Source of the DNA: Mesorhizobium ciceri biovar biserrulae WSM1271
GTDB lineage: Bacteria; Pseudomonadota; Alphaproteobacteria; Rhizobiales; Rhizobiaceae
Assembly (NCBI RefSeq): GCF_000185905.1
Contig: NC_014923.1
Coordinates: 1,550,001 to 1,614,000, forward strand
Direction of reading: 5' to 3'
Length of the DNA: 64,000 bases
A program made the translations under genes and the position numbers. This document shows positions 16,332 through 26,026 of the stretch, in pieces (position 1 is the first letter of the stretch; every line of letters begins with the position of its first letter). The notes under the pieces were generated by a model, which searched no databases, was not told where the DNA came from, and saw only the letters and a list, made by a program, of their open reading frames with translations.

Positions 16332-17221
16332 ACGAGCCCGGCTGGATCGTTGTCGCCGTCCTTGCCATCCTCATCGTGCTGCTCGTTGCCGTGCGCACGC
16401 GCCTGCTTGCCATGTTCGGGTACGAGCTTTCGCGCATCGAGCCGCAGCGCTCCAGCCAGGACGAATTGCGCGGCGCGGTCGACGATTTCCGCCGCGACGG
16501 CCAGGTGGTGCGCGAGGATCGCGACCGCGTCGGCGGCCTGTTCGATCTCGCCGAGCTCGAAGTCTCCGACATCATGGTCCACCGCACCAACATGCGCTCG
16601 GTCAATGCCGACAATGCGCCGGAAGCGGTGGTGCGCGAGATTTTGCAAAGCCCGCACACCCGCATGCCGCTGTGGAAAGGCTCGCTCGACAACATCGTCG
16701 GCGTGCTGCATGCAAAGGATCTGCTGCGCGCCTTGAACGAAGTCGGCAACGATTTCTCCAGGATCGACGTGATGAAGATCGCTTCGAAACCCTGGTTCGT
16801 GCCCGACACCACGACCTTGCAGGAACAGCTCAACGCCTTCCTTCGCCGCAAGGCGCATTTCGCCGTCGTCGTCGACGAATATGGCGAGGTCGAAGGGCTG
16901 GTGACGCTGGAGGACATTATCGAGGAGATCGTCGGCGAGATCGCCGACGAGCACGATGTCGACATACAGGGCGTCAAGCAGGAGGCCGACGGCTCCGTGG
17001 TCGTCGACGGTACGGTGCCGATCCGTGACCTCAACCGGGCTCTCGACTGGAACCTGCCGGATGAGGAGGCAACCACCATTGCCGGCCTCGTCATCCACGA
17101 GACGCAATCGATCCCCGAGGAGAAGCAGGCTTTTACGTTCCACGGCAAGCGCTTCATCGTCATGAAACGCGACAAGAACCGGATCGCAAGGCTGAGGATC
17201 AGGCCAGCCGGCGACGCCTGA
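16328..17221 (+). CDS. CorC/HlyC-like CBS-domain protein lacking the DUF21 membrane domain
   Basis: The 297-residue protein has one N-terminal transmembrane helix (about residues 6-24) followed directly by a CBS pair (about 62-180, with [20 protein letters not shown] and [28 protein letters not shown]) and the C-terminal CorC/HlyC domain (about 200-290). Relatives at this locus are usually near 430 residues with a four-helix DUF21/CNNM region before the CBS pair. Here that region is almost entirely absent, although the 4-bp overlap with aroB fixes the start. Either an internal deletion joined the N-terminus to the last helix, or this is a short natural variant. Ion transport by this protein is therefore doubtful; a regulatory or partner role is possible. 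Confidence 0.88.
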   Translation: MNEPGWIVVAVLAILIVLLVAVRTRLLAMFGYELSRIEPQRSSQDELRGAVDDFRRDGQVVREDRDRVGGLFDLAELEVSDIMVHRTNMRSVNADNAPEAVVREILQSPHTRMPLWKGSLDNIVGVLHAKDLLRALNEVGNDFSRIDVMKIASKPWFVPDTTTLQEQLNAFLRRKAHFAVVVDEYGEVEGLVTLEDIIEEIVGEIADEHDVDIQGVKQEADGSVVVDGTVPIRDLNRALDWNLPDEEATTIAGLVIHETQSIPEEKQAFTFHGKRFIVMKRDKNRIARLRIRPAGDA

Positions 17222-17245
17222 TGTGCGCCGGGAGACCGGGTGCCG

Positions 17246-18787
17246 TCATCCCGCGATCTGGCTCGTCGAGCGTTCGTGGATCGTCGCGCCGGTCTCGGCA
17301 TCCATGGCCGCCAGGCTGACTTCATAACCCCAAAGCCTGCGGATGTGACGAAGCGTGGCGTCGCGGCTGGCATCCTCGAGAAGGATGCCGTCATTGACCT
17401 TGTGCTGCAGCCGCAAATGGCGGTCGCCGAGCAGATCGACATCCACCACCTGAATGTCCGGCCGGTTCGCGCCGAGATCATAACTGTTGGCGAGCGCGGC
17501 GCGTATCTTGGCGTAGCCGCGCTCATCGTGGATGGACGCGACCAGGCAATGCGGCTGGTCGGCAGCGTCGCCGAGCACAAAAAACCGCCATTTCCGGATC
17601 AAGGCCGGGCTGAGGTACTGGCGGATGAAGGATTCGTCGCGATGCTCGGCCCAGGCGTCCAGCAGGACCTCGCGCCAGTTGCCCTGGCCGGCCATGTCGG
17701 GGAACCAATCGCGGTCCTCGGCCGTGGGTTTGGTCGAGATGCGCTGAATGTCCTGCATCATGTCGAGGCCGAGAGCATAGGGGTTGATGCCTGAAAAACG
17801 CGGATCGTCGAAGGCCGGCTGGAAGACCACGTTGGAATGATTGCGCAGGATTTCGAGCATGGCTCCTTCGCTGATCTGGCCGCGGTCGAACAGCATGTTC
17901 ATCAGCGTATAGTGCACGAAAGTGGCACAACCTTCGTTCATCACCTGTGTCTGCCGTTGCGGGTAAAAATATTGCGCGATGACACGAACGATCCTGATGA
18001 TCTCGCGCTGCCAGGGCTCCAGGACTGGGCTGTTCTTTTCCAGGAAATAGAGCAGGTTTTCCTCGGGCAGATTGAGCGATTTCTTCCACTCTGGGTCCTG
18101 GCCCTTGTCGTTGGCCGCTTGCTGCGAGGCCGGCAGCGTACGCCACAAGTCGTTGTAGGAGCGCTCCTCGTATTCGAGACGCTCGCGAATTCCTTCGCGT
18201 TGCCGTTCCGACGACAACCTCGGCGGCCGGTGATAGCGAAACACGCCCTGATCCATCAGCGCGTGGGCGGAATCGAGAACAGCCTCGACGGCGGCGAGGC
18301 CGTGCCGCTCCTCGCAGCGGACTATGTAGCCCTTGGCGAAGTCCAGGTAGCTGAGGATCGCACCCGCATCCGTCCACTGTTTGAACAGCTGATTGTTCTT
18401 GAAGAAATGATTGTGCCCGAGCGCTGCGTGGGCCGTCACCAGGGCCTGCAGGGCCATGGTGTTTTCCTCCATCAGATAGACGATGCAGGGATTGGAATTG
18501 ATGACCAGTTCATAGGCAAGCCCCCGCCCGCCCTTGCGATAGAGCAGATCCTGGTGGAGGAAATGTTTGCCGAAAGACCAGTGACGGTACATCAATGGCA
18601 TGCCGATGGACGAATAGGCGTCGAGCATCTGCTGCGACGAGATGATCTCCATCTGAACGGGATAGGTGTCCAGATGAAGCTCTTCGACCGCAAGTGCCTC
18701 GATAGCGTCATAGGCCCGCGACAATGTTTTGAAATCCCAGTCGGACCCTGAAAAAAGCAGGCTGGATTTGCTCGCTTGTCTGGCCAT
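17246..18787 (-). CDS. SpoVR family protein
   Basis: The 513-residue cytoplasmic protein belongs to the SpoVR/YcgB family, named after a Bacillus cortex gene but widespread in non-sporulating bacteria. Family segments seen include the early SSQQMLDAYSSIGMP, HWSFGKHF and YELVINSNPC runs and the later MNEGCATFVHY and INPYALGLDMMQDI. The biochemical role is unresolved. It is the last gene of prkA-yeaH-spoVR, an arrangement matching E. coli yeaG-yeaH plus ycgB, which respond to starvation and the stationary phase. The start at 18787 has a TGAGG site 6 nt upstream; an ATG at 18799 overlaps the previous stop but is badly spaced. Confidence 0.95.
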   Translation of the reverse strand: MARQASKSSLLFSGSDWDFKTLSRAYDAIEALAVEELHLDTYPVQMEIISSQQMLDAYSSIGMPLMYRHWSFGKHFLHQDLLYRKGGRGLAYELVINSNPCIVYLMEENTMALQALVTAHAALGHNHFFKNNQLFKQWTDAGAILSYLDFAKGYIVRCEERHGLAAVEAVLDSAHALMDQGVFRYHRPPRLSSERQREGIRERLEYEERSYNDLWRTLPASQQAANDKGQDPEWKKSLNLPEENLLYFLEKNSPVLEPWQREIIRIVRVIAQYFYPQRQTQVMNEGCATFVHYTLMNMLFDRGQISEGAMLEILRNHSNVVFQPAFDDPRFSGINPYALGLDMMQDIQRISTKPTAEDRDWFPDMAGQGNWREVLLDAWAEHRDESFIRQYLSPALIRKWRFFVLGDAADQPHCLVASIHDERGYAKIRAALANSYDLGANRPDIQVVDVDLLGDRHLRLQHKVNDGILLEDASRDATLRHIRRLWGYEVSLAAMDAETGATIHERSTSQIAG

Positions 18788-18795
18788 CGGGAACC

Positions 18796-20106
18796 TCATG
18801 CCCTCTTGAGGGCGGCCGGCTGCCTGCCGAAGAGCTGGCGAAAAACCGGATAGATATCGGCGGGTGTGGCGATGCGGCTCATCTGGAAGTTCGGCCATTT
18901 CTGGTCGATGGAGTTGTAGGCACGCCACAGCGATGTCCCGTTTTCTGTCGAGCCGAAAATATGAGCTTCACGCTCGTCGATGATCTCGACATACGCAAAA
19001 TACTGGCACAGCCGCATGAGCTCGCCATTGAGCAGCGAAATGCATCGCTCCGAATCGCCGGCGAAATTGTCGCCGTCCGAGGCCTGGGCGGCATAGATGT
19101 TCCAGTCATGGGCCGGGTAGCGGCTGGTGATAATACGGTGCATTTCCTCCAGCGCGGTGGAAACGACGGTGCCGCCGCTTTGGGTGTTGTAGAAAAATGT
19201 TTCCTCGTCGACCTCCTGAGCCAGGTGCGTGTGGCGGATGAAGACAATCTCGATGCGGTCGTAGCGCCGTTTCAAGAACAGGTGCAGCAAGACGAAGAAG
19301 CGCTTGGCCAGATCCTTCTCGCGCTCGCCCATGGACCCGGACACGTCCATAAGACAGAACATGACGGCATTGGCGTTCGGCACCGGCCGGGAATCGAAGC
19401 GGTTGAAGCGGATGTCGACCGGATCGACATAGGCAATCCGGCGGCGGCGGCGTTCCAGCCGGTCGAGTTCTTCGCGCAATGCCGCAATACGCTGGCGCGC
19501 GTCGGCGCTGGATGGCGTCGACTCGAGCGAGGCGATTTCCTCGAGGATCGCATCCAGTTCGACCTGCTTGGGGCGCCTCAGCGCAATGCGGCGGCCGTGG
19601 CTGTTGCGCATCGTGCGGCCAACATTGATGTTGGTCGGCGAACCTGTGGCGGCGAAGCCGGCTCTGCGCGGCTTGAAGGCAAGGATCTCCTTGAGGTTGA
19701 GCTTGACCATGTCCGGGAGCTCGAGATCCTCGAAGAAAAGATCGAGCACTTCCTCGCGCGACAGCACGAAACGAAAGTCGTCTTCAGATGCCTTGTTTCC
19801 CGGCGACGATGCTCCCCCGCCGCCCCCGCCGGGCTTGGGGATCAGGTCTCCAGCGGAGAAATGCCTGTTGCCCGGCAAGATGTGCTGGCGCCTGCCGCTG
19901 TCGCGGGCGTTGTTGAAGCTCGGCTCGCTTGTGCCTCTTTCGGGCATGCGCACGGCATGCTCGGAATCCGCGTCGGTGATCCTGCCGGTGCGGATCTGAT
20001 CGCGTATGCTGCGTTTCAATTCCTCGCGCGCGCGTCGCAGGAAGCGCTGGCGATTGCCGAGGCTTTTGTCTTTCGGGTTCAGGCGGCGGTCGATGAAGAT
20101 CGGCAT
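18796..20106 (-). CDS. YeaH/YhbH family protein (DUF444)
   Basis: The 436-residue protein belongs to the DUF444 family with a C-terminal von Willebrand factor A-like domain. The N-terminus IDRRLNPKDKSLGNRQRF is the family hallmark. The MIDAS-like DVSGSM is present (in LMDVSGSMGE), along with the GGTVVSTALEEMHRI segment. A Gly-rich loop occurs near residue 95. YeaH partners functionally with the PrkA-type kinase YeaG in enterobacteria. It lies 17 bp downstream of prkA, and its stop precedes the spoVR start by 8 bp. Confidence 0.95.
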   Translation of the reverse strand: MPIFIDRRLNPKDKSLGNRQRFLRRAREELKRSIRDQIRTGRITDADSEHAVRMPERGTSEPSFNNARDSGRRQHILPGNRHFSAGDLIPKPGGGGGGASSPGNKASEDDFRFVLSREEVLDLFFEDLELPDMVKLNLKEILAFKPRRAGFAATGSPTNINVGRTMRNSHGRRIALRRPKQVELDAILEEIASLESTPSSADARQRIAALREELDRLERRRRRIAYVDPVDIRFNRFDSRPVPNANAVMFCLMDVSGSMGEREKDLAKRFFVLLHLFLKRRYDRIEIVFIRHTHLAQEVDEETFFYNTQSGGTVVSTALEEMHRIITSRYPAHDWNIYAAQASDGDNFAGDSERCISLLNGELMRLCQYFAYVEIIDEREAHIFGSTENGTSLWRAYNSIDQKWPNFQMSRIATPADIYPVFRQLFGRQPAALKRA

Positions 20107-20123
20107 GGAACCATCCGGGTTCT

Positions 20124-22073
20124 CTAACCCGCCCTGTTCACCCGCATGTACCAGTCCACAAGGCGACGCACCTGCCGCTCGGTGTAGCCGCGCTCGACCA
20201 TCCGCTGCACGAATTCATTGTGCCGCTTTTCCGTGACACTGTCCTGCTTGGAGCCGAAACTGATCACCGGCAGGAGGTCCTCGACCTGGCCGAACATGCG
20301 TTTTTCGATGACTTCCCGCAGCTTTTCGTAACTTGTCCACGCCGGGTTGCGGCCATGGTTTCTTGCACGGGCGCGCAGGGTGAATTTCACCACCTCATTG
20401 CGGAAGTCCTTGGGATTGGCGATGCCGGCCGGTTTTTCGACCTGTGAAAGCTCGTTGTCCAAAACCTCGCGGTTGAGGATCTGGCCTGTGTCGGGATCCT
20501 TGTAGTCCTGGTCTTCGATCCAAGCGTCGGCATAGGCGATGTAGCGGTCGAAAAGGTTCTGGCCGTACTCGCTGTAGGATTCCAGATAGGCTTTCTGGAT
20601 CTCATGGCCGATGAATTCGGCATACCGCGCGGCCAGCTCGGACTTGATGAACTCCAGATAGGCGGCTTCCGTCTCCTTCGGAAACTGTTCGCGCTTGATT
20701 GCCTCCTCCAGGATGTACATGAGATGCACGGGGTCGGCGGCCACCTCTTCGGTGTCGTAGTTGAAGGTCTGCGACAGGATCTTGAAGGCAAAGCGCGTGC
20801 TGACGCCTGCCATGCCCTCATCGACGCCGGCGGCGTCCCGATATTCCTGAACCGACTTTGCCTTGGGGTCGACTTCCTTGAGGTTCTCGCCATCATAGGC
20901 GCGCATCTTGGTGTAGAGCGGCGAATTGTCGTGCTCGGCCAAGCGGGTCGAGACGGTAAACCGGCTGAGGATGTCCAGCACCTCTGGAGCGCAGGGACTG
21001 GCGGCCAATTCGCTCTCCCGCAACAGTTTCTCGTAGATCTGCCGCTCTTCGGTTATCCGCAGGCAATACGGCACCTTGACGACGAGGATGCGATCGAGAA
21101 AAGCCTCATTGTTCTTGTTGTTCTTGAACTGCAGCCATTCCGACTCGTTGGAATGGGCCACGATGATCCCCTGGTAGGGAAAGGCGCCGAAATTTTCGGT
21201 GCCGTTGTAGCTGCCTTCCTGGGTAGCCGTCAGCAGCGGATGCAGGACCTTGATAGGCGCCTTGAACATTTCGACGAATTCAAGCAGGCCCTGGGTGGTC
21301 CGGTTCAGTCCACCGCTATAGGAATAGGCGTCCGGATCGGACTGGCTGAAGTTTTCCAATTGCCGGATGTCCACCTTGCCGACCAGGGCCGAGACGTCCT
21401 GATTGTTCTCGTCGCCGGGCTCGGTCTTGGCGATGCCGATCTGGCGCAGTCGCGACGGCATCAGCTTGACGACGCTGAACTTGGAAATGTCGCCGGAAAG
21501 TTCGTCGAGGCGCTTGGCCGCCCATGGCGAAATGAGCCCATTCAAGCGGCGCCGGGCAATGCCGTATTTATCCTCCAGCAGGTCGCCCATGCGATCGGGA
21601 TGGAAAAGGCCAAGCGGCGATTCGAAAACCGGGCTGACCTGGTTGCCGACCTTCAGCGTGTAGATCGGGCGCTGTTCCATCAACTTCTTCAGCCGCTCGG
21701 CAAGGGAGGATTTGCCGCCGCCCACCGGGCCGAGCAAATAGAGGATTTGCTTGCGCTCCTCGAGCCCCTGGGACGCATAGCGAAAATAGCCGGCGATGCG
21801 CTCGATTGTATCCTCCATGCCGTAGAAATCGGCGAAGGAGGGGTACACTTTCAGGGTCCGGTTGGAGAAAATACGGCCGAGCCGCTCATCCTTGCTGGTG
21901 TCGACCAGGTTCGGCTCGCCGATCGCCTCGACCATCCGTTCAGGCGCCGAGGCATACATCGACTTGTCCTCGCGGCAGGCAAGGAGATATTGCTGGATGC
22001 TGATCTCTTCCTGCGCCGCGTTGGTGTAAATTTCCGAAAAGAGATCGAAGACGTCAGACTGGTTCTCTCGCAT
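20124..22073 (-). CDS. PrkA family serine protein kinase
   Basis: The 649-residue protein has an N-terminal AAA+ module (Walker A GPVGGGKSS near residue 110) and a C-terminal PrkA kinase-like domain (VEDLLPVISFG, QVRRLVDWYM). Homologues (Bacillus PrkA, E. coli YeaG) are reported as serine kinases acting under nutrient stress; some studies assign protease activity instead. Length equals the family norm. First gene of the prkA-yeaH-spoVR operon. ATG at 22073 is used; an in-frame ATG at 22124 adds 17 unconserved residues. The 240 bp to the divergent hydrolase presumably hold the operon promoter. Confidence 0.95.
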   Translation of the reverse strand: MRENQSDVFDLFSEIYTNAAQEEISIQQYLLACREDKSMYASAPERMVEAIGEPNLVDTSKDERLGRIFSNRTLKVYPSFADFYGMEDTIERIAGYFRYASQGLEERKQILYLLGPVGGGKSSLAERLKKLMEQRPIYTLKVGNQVSPVFESPLGLFHPDRMGDLLEDKYGIARRRLNGLISPWAAKRLDELSGDISKFSVVKLMPSRLRQIGIAKTEPGDENNQDVSALVGKVDIRQLENFSQSDPDAYSYSGGLNRTTQGLLEFVEMFKAPIKVLHPLLTATQEGSYNGTENFGAFPYQGIIVAHSNESEWLQFKNNKNNEAFLDRILVVKVPYCLRITEERQIYEKLLRESELAASPCAPEVLDILSRFTVSTRLAEHDNSPLYTKMRAYDGENLKEVDPKAKSVQEYRDAAGVDEGMAGVSTRFAFKILSQTFNYDTEEVAADPVHLMYILEEAIKREQFPKETEAAYLEFIKSELAARYAEFIGHEIQKAYLESYSEYGQNLFDRYIAYADAWIEDQDYKDPDTGQILNREVLDNELSQVEKPAGIANPKDFRNEVVKFTLRARARNHGRNPAWTSYEKLREVIEKRMFGQVEDLLPVISFGSKQDSVTEKRHNEFVQRMVERGYTERQVRRLVDWYMRVNRAG

Positions 22074-22315
22074 GATGCTTTTGCCCTCGGAGCCGCTGTG
22101 GCTTCCATTCGGCTCACCACGCATTCAACTGCCGGGGGGCACCGTTTGTTCCCTTCATGTGAAGAGGTGGCCGCGATCTTAAGGATTGAGGCTACTCCGC
22201 GAGACCAAAGCGCTCGTTGCGGAGCCGTATTCAGCGCGGGTAGCGGGTGTGTTGCGAACCCCTGACTGGACGGCTGGGGCGGCCGCGTGCAGTCTTGCTT
22301 TGCCAGGAGACAATG

Positions 22316-23122
22316 ATGATCGATCGACGAAGCCTGATCATGGCCTCCATGGCGGCGATGCTGCCGTTGGAAGCGTCGGCCGCGTGGAAAACACGCCGGC
22401 CCACGCCAGAAACCTTCGACTACGGGCCGGCCAAGCTCGACATCTACGCGCCCGATGGTGCAATCGGCCTGCCGGTCGTGTTTTTCGTTCATGGCGGCAC
22501 CTGGCAGTTTGGCAAACGCAGTCAGGTGGACGCCAAACCGGCCTTCCTGCTCGCCAACGGCTTCTGCTTCGTCTCCATTGATTACCGCATGCTGCCGCAG
22601 GCCAATGTCGCCACCCAGGCTGGTGACGTCGAAAAGGCCTATGCCTACATCAGGGCCAACATCGCCCGGCATGGCGGCGATCCCAACCGCATCGTCGGCA
22701 TGGGCCATTCGGCCGGCTGCCATCTGGTTGCGCTGACCGGCATGCGCGGCGGATTGCCGGGCATAGCCGCGCTCATCCTCGACGACACCAGGGCCTATGA
22801 TCTTGCAGCACTTGCCAAAAATGGCGGTATGGTCCGGGCCTATGCCCGCGTCTTTTCCGATCCCGCGCAATGGGCGGCACTTTCGCCGGCCAGCTATGTC
22901 GACGGCCGCAAGCACCCGCCGACTTTCATCGCCTATTCGCGGGCATCGGGCCGGAGCGAGGACTCCAAGGCCTTTGCCGAGCGCCTGCGCTCGACGGGCA
23001 CCAAGGTTACGCTGTTCGACGGCAGCGCCTATACGCATATGTCGATCAATCGCGATTTCGGCGAGGACGGCGACGCGCTGACCGCGGCCGCGCTGGCATT
23101 CCTGAAATCGACGGTTGGCTGA
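22316..23122 (+). CDS. Alpha/beta hydrolase (esterase-like, exported)
   Basis: The 268-residue protein has a twin-Arg-containing N-terminal signal (DRRSLIMASMAAMLP). The fold signatures are the oxyanion HGG at 59-61 and the nucleophile elbow GHSAG at 130-134 with S132; D in the VSIDYRMLP strand and a late His in YTHMSINRD probably complete the active site. It resembles BD-FAE/carboxylesterase-type enzymes; the substrate is unknown. AGGAGA lies just upstream of the tandem ATGs at 22313/22316, with better spacing for 22316. Confidence 0.85.
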   Translation: MIDRRSLIMASMAAMLPLEASAAWKTRRPTPETFDYGPAKLDIYAPDGAIGLPVVFFVHGGTWQFGKRSQVDAKPAFLLANGFCFVSIDYRMLPQANVATQAGDVEKAYAYIRANIARHGGDPNRIVGMGHSAGCHLVALTGMRGGLPGIAALILDDTRAYDLAALAKNGGMVRAYARVFSDPAQWAALSPASYVDGRKHPPTFIAYSRASGRSEDSKAFAERLRSTGTKVTLFDGSAYTHMSINRDFGEDGDALTAAALAFLKSTVG

Positions 23123-23220
23123 TCTTTACGGCACTGGATTAGATCAAAAGTAGCGGCAAGACATTGCTGCAGGTGCTCGCGGGTGCAACTGCTCTGCGAT
23201 CTTGAGCGGGAGGGAATTGC

Positions 23221-24774
23221 ATGAACGGCGCCGATGTCCTGTGTGACGTGCTTCTGGCCAATGATGTGACGGTCTGCTTCGCCAATCCCGGCACCTCCGA
23301 AATGCACTTCGTTGCAGCGCTTGACCGCAAGCCGAAAATGCGTTGCGTGCTCGGGCTGTTCGAAGGCGTCGTGACGGGTGCCGCCGATGGCTATGCGCGG
23401 ATGACCGATCGGCCGGCCGCGACGCTGCTGCATACCGGTCCCGGCCTGGCCAATGGGCTGGCCAACATGCACAATGCCCGGCGTGCCTTCAGCCCGATGA
23501 TCAACATCGTCGGCGACCACGCCTCTTACCATCTGCCGCTCGATGCCCCACTCACCAGCGATATCGAGAGCCTTGCGGCGCCGATGTCCAACTGGGTCGG
23601 CCGCGTCAAGGGTCCGGCCGATGTCGTGCCGGCAGCTGAAGCGGCCTTTCGCGCCTCGCTGACACCACCCGGCGTCGCGACCCTGATCCTGCCGGCGGAT
23701 GCCGCCTGGGGCGAAGTCGAGGCGGTTTTGCCCGGCAAGGTGAGGCTGGTGCCAGCGCCGGCCGTCGATATGGACGCGGTACGCAAGGTCGCCGCGGCGA
23801 TCCGTGCCGCTCCGGGCCGGGCCGGCATGATCGTTCGCGGAAAGGCCGCTCGCGCCGATGCGCTTGCCATCGCCGGGCAGATCTCGGCGGGCAGCGACGT
23901 CCGGCTGTTCGGCGAGGTTCTGATCGCACGGATGCAACGCGGGCGCGGGCGTGCCGCGCCGATCCGCATCCCCTATCCGGTCGATGCGGCGATGGCTGTG
24001 CTGAGCGACGTCGATGTTCTGATCCTGGTCGGCGCAAAGGAGCCGGTTGCCTTCTTCGCCTATCCGGGAAAACCGGGACGGCTTGTCCGGGAAGGCTGCG
24101 AGGTGCTGACATTGGCCGCCCATGGCGACGATCTGCATGCGGCGCTGGAGGCGCTTCGCGACGAACTTGGCATCCAGCCGTCGCAACACAAGGTGCTGGC
24201 GGCCGCTTTTCCCGACGAGGCAACGCCGAACGGCAAGCTGACGGAAGATGCCGTCGCACTTTCGGTGGCGCGCAAACTGCCGGCCGATGCTATCGTCTGC
24301 GATGAAGCGGTCACCTCGGCCAGGCGTTTCTTCGCGCTGTCGGCCTTTGCCGCGCCGCACGACTACATGATGGGCACGGGCGGATCGATCGGTGGCGGCA
24401 TCCCGATGGCGACCGGGGCGGCAATCGCCTGTCCCGACCGCAAGGTGGTCAATCTCGAAGCCGACGGCAGCGGCATGTACACGGTGCAGGGATTGTGGAC
24501 GCAGGCGCGGGAAAAGCTCGACGTGGTGACGATCGTGTTTTCCAACCGAACCTATGCGATCCTGCATGGCGAGATGAAGAATGTCGGCGTCGGCGCCATC
24601 GGCGAGAACGCCAGGCGCATGCTCGACCTCGACCATCCCTCGCTCGACTGGGTATCGCTGGCCAAAGGCATGGGCGTGGAGGCGGCTCGCGCCGATACGT
24701 GCGAGCGCTTCGACGCGTTGCTGGACAGTGCGCTGTCACGGCGCGGGCCGTTCCTCATCGAAGCGGTGCTCTGA
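23221..24774 (+). CDS. Thiamine diphosphate enzyme, acetolactate synthase large-subunit-like
   Basis: The 517-residue enzyme has the three-domain ThDP fold. The N-terminal PYR domain carries the activating Glu in LFEGVVTGAADGYARM and a HTGPGLANGLAN run. The C-terminal PP domain has GTGGSIGGGIPMATG and a cofactor motif ADGSGMYT...FSNRTY in place of the more usual GDGSF...NN; the metal-ligand Asp and Asn are retained. It resembles the family of acetolactate synthase-like proteins without a regulatory subunit, and benzoylformate decarboxylase is an alternative. No ilvN/ilvH neighbour exists here, so a branched-chain role is not implied. Confidence 0.85.
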   Translation: MNGADVLCDVLLANDVTVCFANPGTSEMHFVAALDRKPKMRCVLGLFEGVVTGAADGYARMTDRPAATLLHTGPGLANGLANMHNARRAFSPMINIVGDHASYHLPLDAPLTSDIESLAAPMSNWVGRVKGPADVVPAAEAAFRASLTPPGVATLILPADAAWGEVEAVLPGKVRLVPAPAVDMDAVRKVAAAIRAAPGRAGMIVRGKAARADALAIAGQISAGSDVRLFGEVLIARMQRGRGRAAPIRIPYPVDAAMAVLSDVDVLILVGAKEPVAFFAYPGKPGRLVREGCEVLTLAAHGDDLHAALEALRDELGIQPSQHKVLAAAFPDEATPNGKLTEDAVALSVARKLPADAIVCDEAVTSARRFFALSAFAAPHDYMMGTGGSIGGGIPMATGAAIACPDRKVVNLEADGSGMYTVQGLWTQAREKLDVVTIVFSNRTYAILHGEMKNVGVGAIGENARRMLDLDHPSLDWVSLAKGMGVEAARADTCERFDALLDSALSRRGPFLIEAVL

Positions 24775-24789
24775 GCGCGGGGAAGCGAC

Positions 24790-25092
24790 CTACCAGCGGG
24801 TCTTTTCGCCGGGAGCCGCAGGTTCGATCGCCAGCGCGTGCACGCCGGCCTTCAGTTCGTCGGCAAGCAGTTCGTTGACGGCGCGGTGACGGTCGATGCG
24901 GCTCATGCCGGCAAAGGCGGAAGCGACGACGCGGACGCGAAAATGCGTCTCGCCGGTGCCGTCGTAAGTGCCGTGATGGTCGGAGCCGTGATGGTGGTGG
25001 CCGGCATGGAGATGGCTCTCGTTGATGATAACCAGCCTGTCCGGCGAAAATGCCTTGTTGAGCTTGTCTTCCATGGTCGCCTGTATGGACAT
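24790..25092 (-). CDS. BolA family protein
   Basis: The 100-residue protein has a class II KH-like fold. Features are the N-terminal MEDKLNKAF helix, a His-rich insertion (HLHAGHHHHGSDHH), the FRVRVVASAF strand and the RIDRHRAVNELLADEL helix. BolA proteins bind monothiol glutaredoxins with a bridging iron-sulfur cluster and influence iron handling and morphology. The start at 25092 has GGGAG about 7 nt upstream; 25098 is too close to it. Divergent from the DnaJ-like gene, as in other rhizobia. Confidence 0.93.
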   Translation of the reverse strand: MSIQATMEDKLNKAFSPDRLVIINESHLHAGHHHHGSDHHGTYDGTGETHFRVRVVASAFAGMSRIDRHRAVNELLADELKAGVHALAIEPAAPGEKTRW

Positions 25093-25282
25093 CGCCATCT
25101 CCCTTCACCACATATCGTTGGCATCTCGGCCTGGAAACCGAAAATCGGTTTCGCGAGGGGCCGCCGCCGCGCAACAAAATCCGCCATTCGCCTGCTTTAT
25201 GCCGCGATTCAGCGGTTAGGGCGATGATCGCGAAAATGTCAATTCTTGTTTCGCATCTGCGAACGCCCCATAAATGGGTAAG

Positions 25283-25903
25283 ATGAAGCCGTACCCCAAA
25301 TATTTCGAGAAGATTCGCGTCCGCCCCGACAAGGACGCGGAGTTGAAGTCGCACTCGCCGATCTGCCAGTGGGACGGCTGCAAGGAAGCGGGCACCCATC
25401 GTGCGCCGGTCGGGCGCATGAAGGAAGGCGAGTATTTCCACTTCTGCTTCGATCATGTGCGCGAGTACAACAAGGGCTTCAACTACTTTTCCGGCGTGCC
25501 GGACACCGAGGTCGCGCGCTTCCAGAAGGAAGCCATGACCGGGCACCGGCCGACCTGGAAGATGGGGGCCAACGGGGCCTCGACGCGATCGTCGCCCGAT
25601 ATGGCCCAGATGCGTTCCGGCCGGGCCGGCTACTATAACCGCATGCGCGACCCGTTTGACCTGTTCAAGGGACCGAAGGATCCGCGCGAGGCGCGCGAGC
25701 GCAAGGCCAAGCCGCTTGAGGCCAAGGCGCTGGAAACGCTTGGTCTTGATACAAAGGCGACTGGCAAGGAGATCAAGGCGCGCTATAAGGAACTGGTGAA
25801 ACTGCACCATCCGGATGCGAATGGTGGCGACAGAGGTTCGGAAGACCGGTTCCGCGATGTGCTGCAGGCCTATCGCGTGCTCAAACAGGCGGGCCTGTGC
25901 TGA
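25283..25903 (+). CDS. DnaJ-domain (J-protein) with N-terminal Cys/His region
   Basis: The 206-residue protein has a C-terminal J domain (about residues 149-203) with an intact HPD motif at 176-178, so it can stimulate a DnaK-type ATPase. The N-terminal half has a Cys/His set (C28, C33, C55 and a nearby His) suggestive of a small metal site. Proteins of this layout sit directly before cobS in many alphaproteobacteria. Start choice between 25274 and 25283 is uncertain; 25283 has a weak GGGTAAG site. A link to cobaltochelatase assembly is plausible from position only. Confidence 0.9.
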   Translation: MKPYPKYFEKIRVRPDKDAELKSHSPICQWDGCKEAGTHRAPVGRMKEGEYFHFCFDHVREYNKGFNYFSGVPDTEVARFQKEAMTGHRPTWKMGANGASTRSSPDMAQMRSGRAGYYNRMRDPFDLFKGPKDPREARERKAKPLEAKALETLGLDTKATGKEIKARYKELVKLHHPDANGGDRGSEDRFRDVLQAYRVLKQAGLC

Positions 25904-26026
25904 GCGGCCATACGGTTCGTGTCGTTTTCCAACTTTCATAAGGTTGGAAAAGGCTCTAAGACCGCCCCCGGACAAAATCGATTGCCGGCGAAATCAGACG
26001 TTTCGCCCGTGGAGACGTTGAGAGAT

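Noticed and set aside
17246..22073. Novel defence system made of a kinase, a vWA protein and SpoVR
   Set aside because: The same three genes form a known starvation-related set in enterobacteria and many other bacteria; the surroundings are core genes, not a defence island.
20604..22265. A 553-codon open frame on the plus strand opposite the PrkA gene
   Set aside because: It is fully antisense to a conserved kinase gene; no ribosome-binding site and no family pattern.
23029..24636. A 535-codon open frame on the minus strand opposite the ThDP enzyme
   Set aside because: It is antisense to a clear enzyme family; the His/Arg/Asp-rich product looks like a GC-frame artefact.
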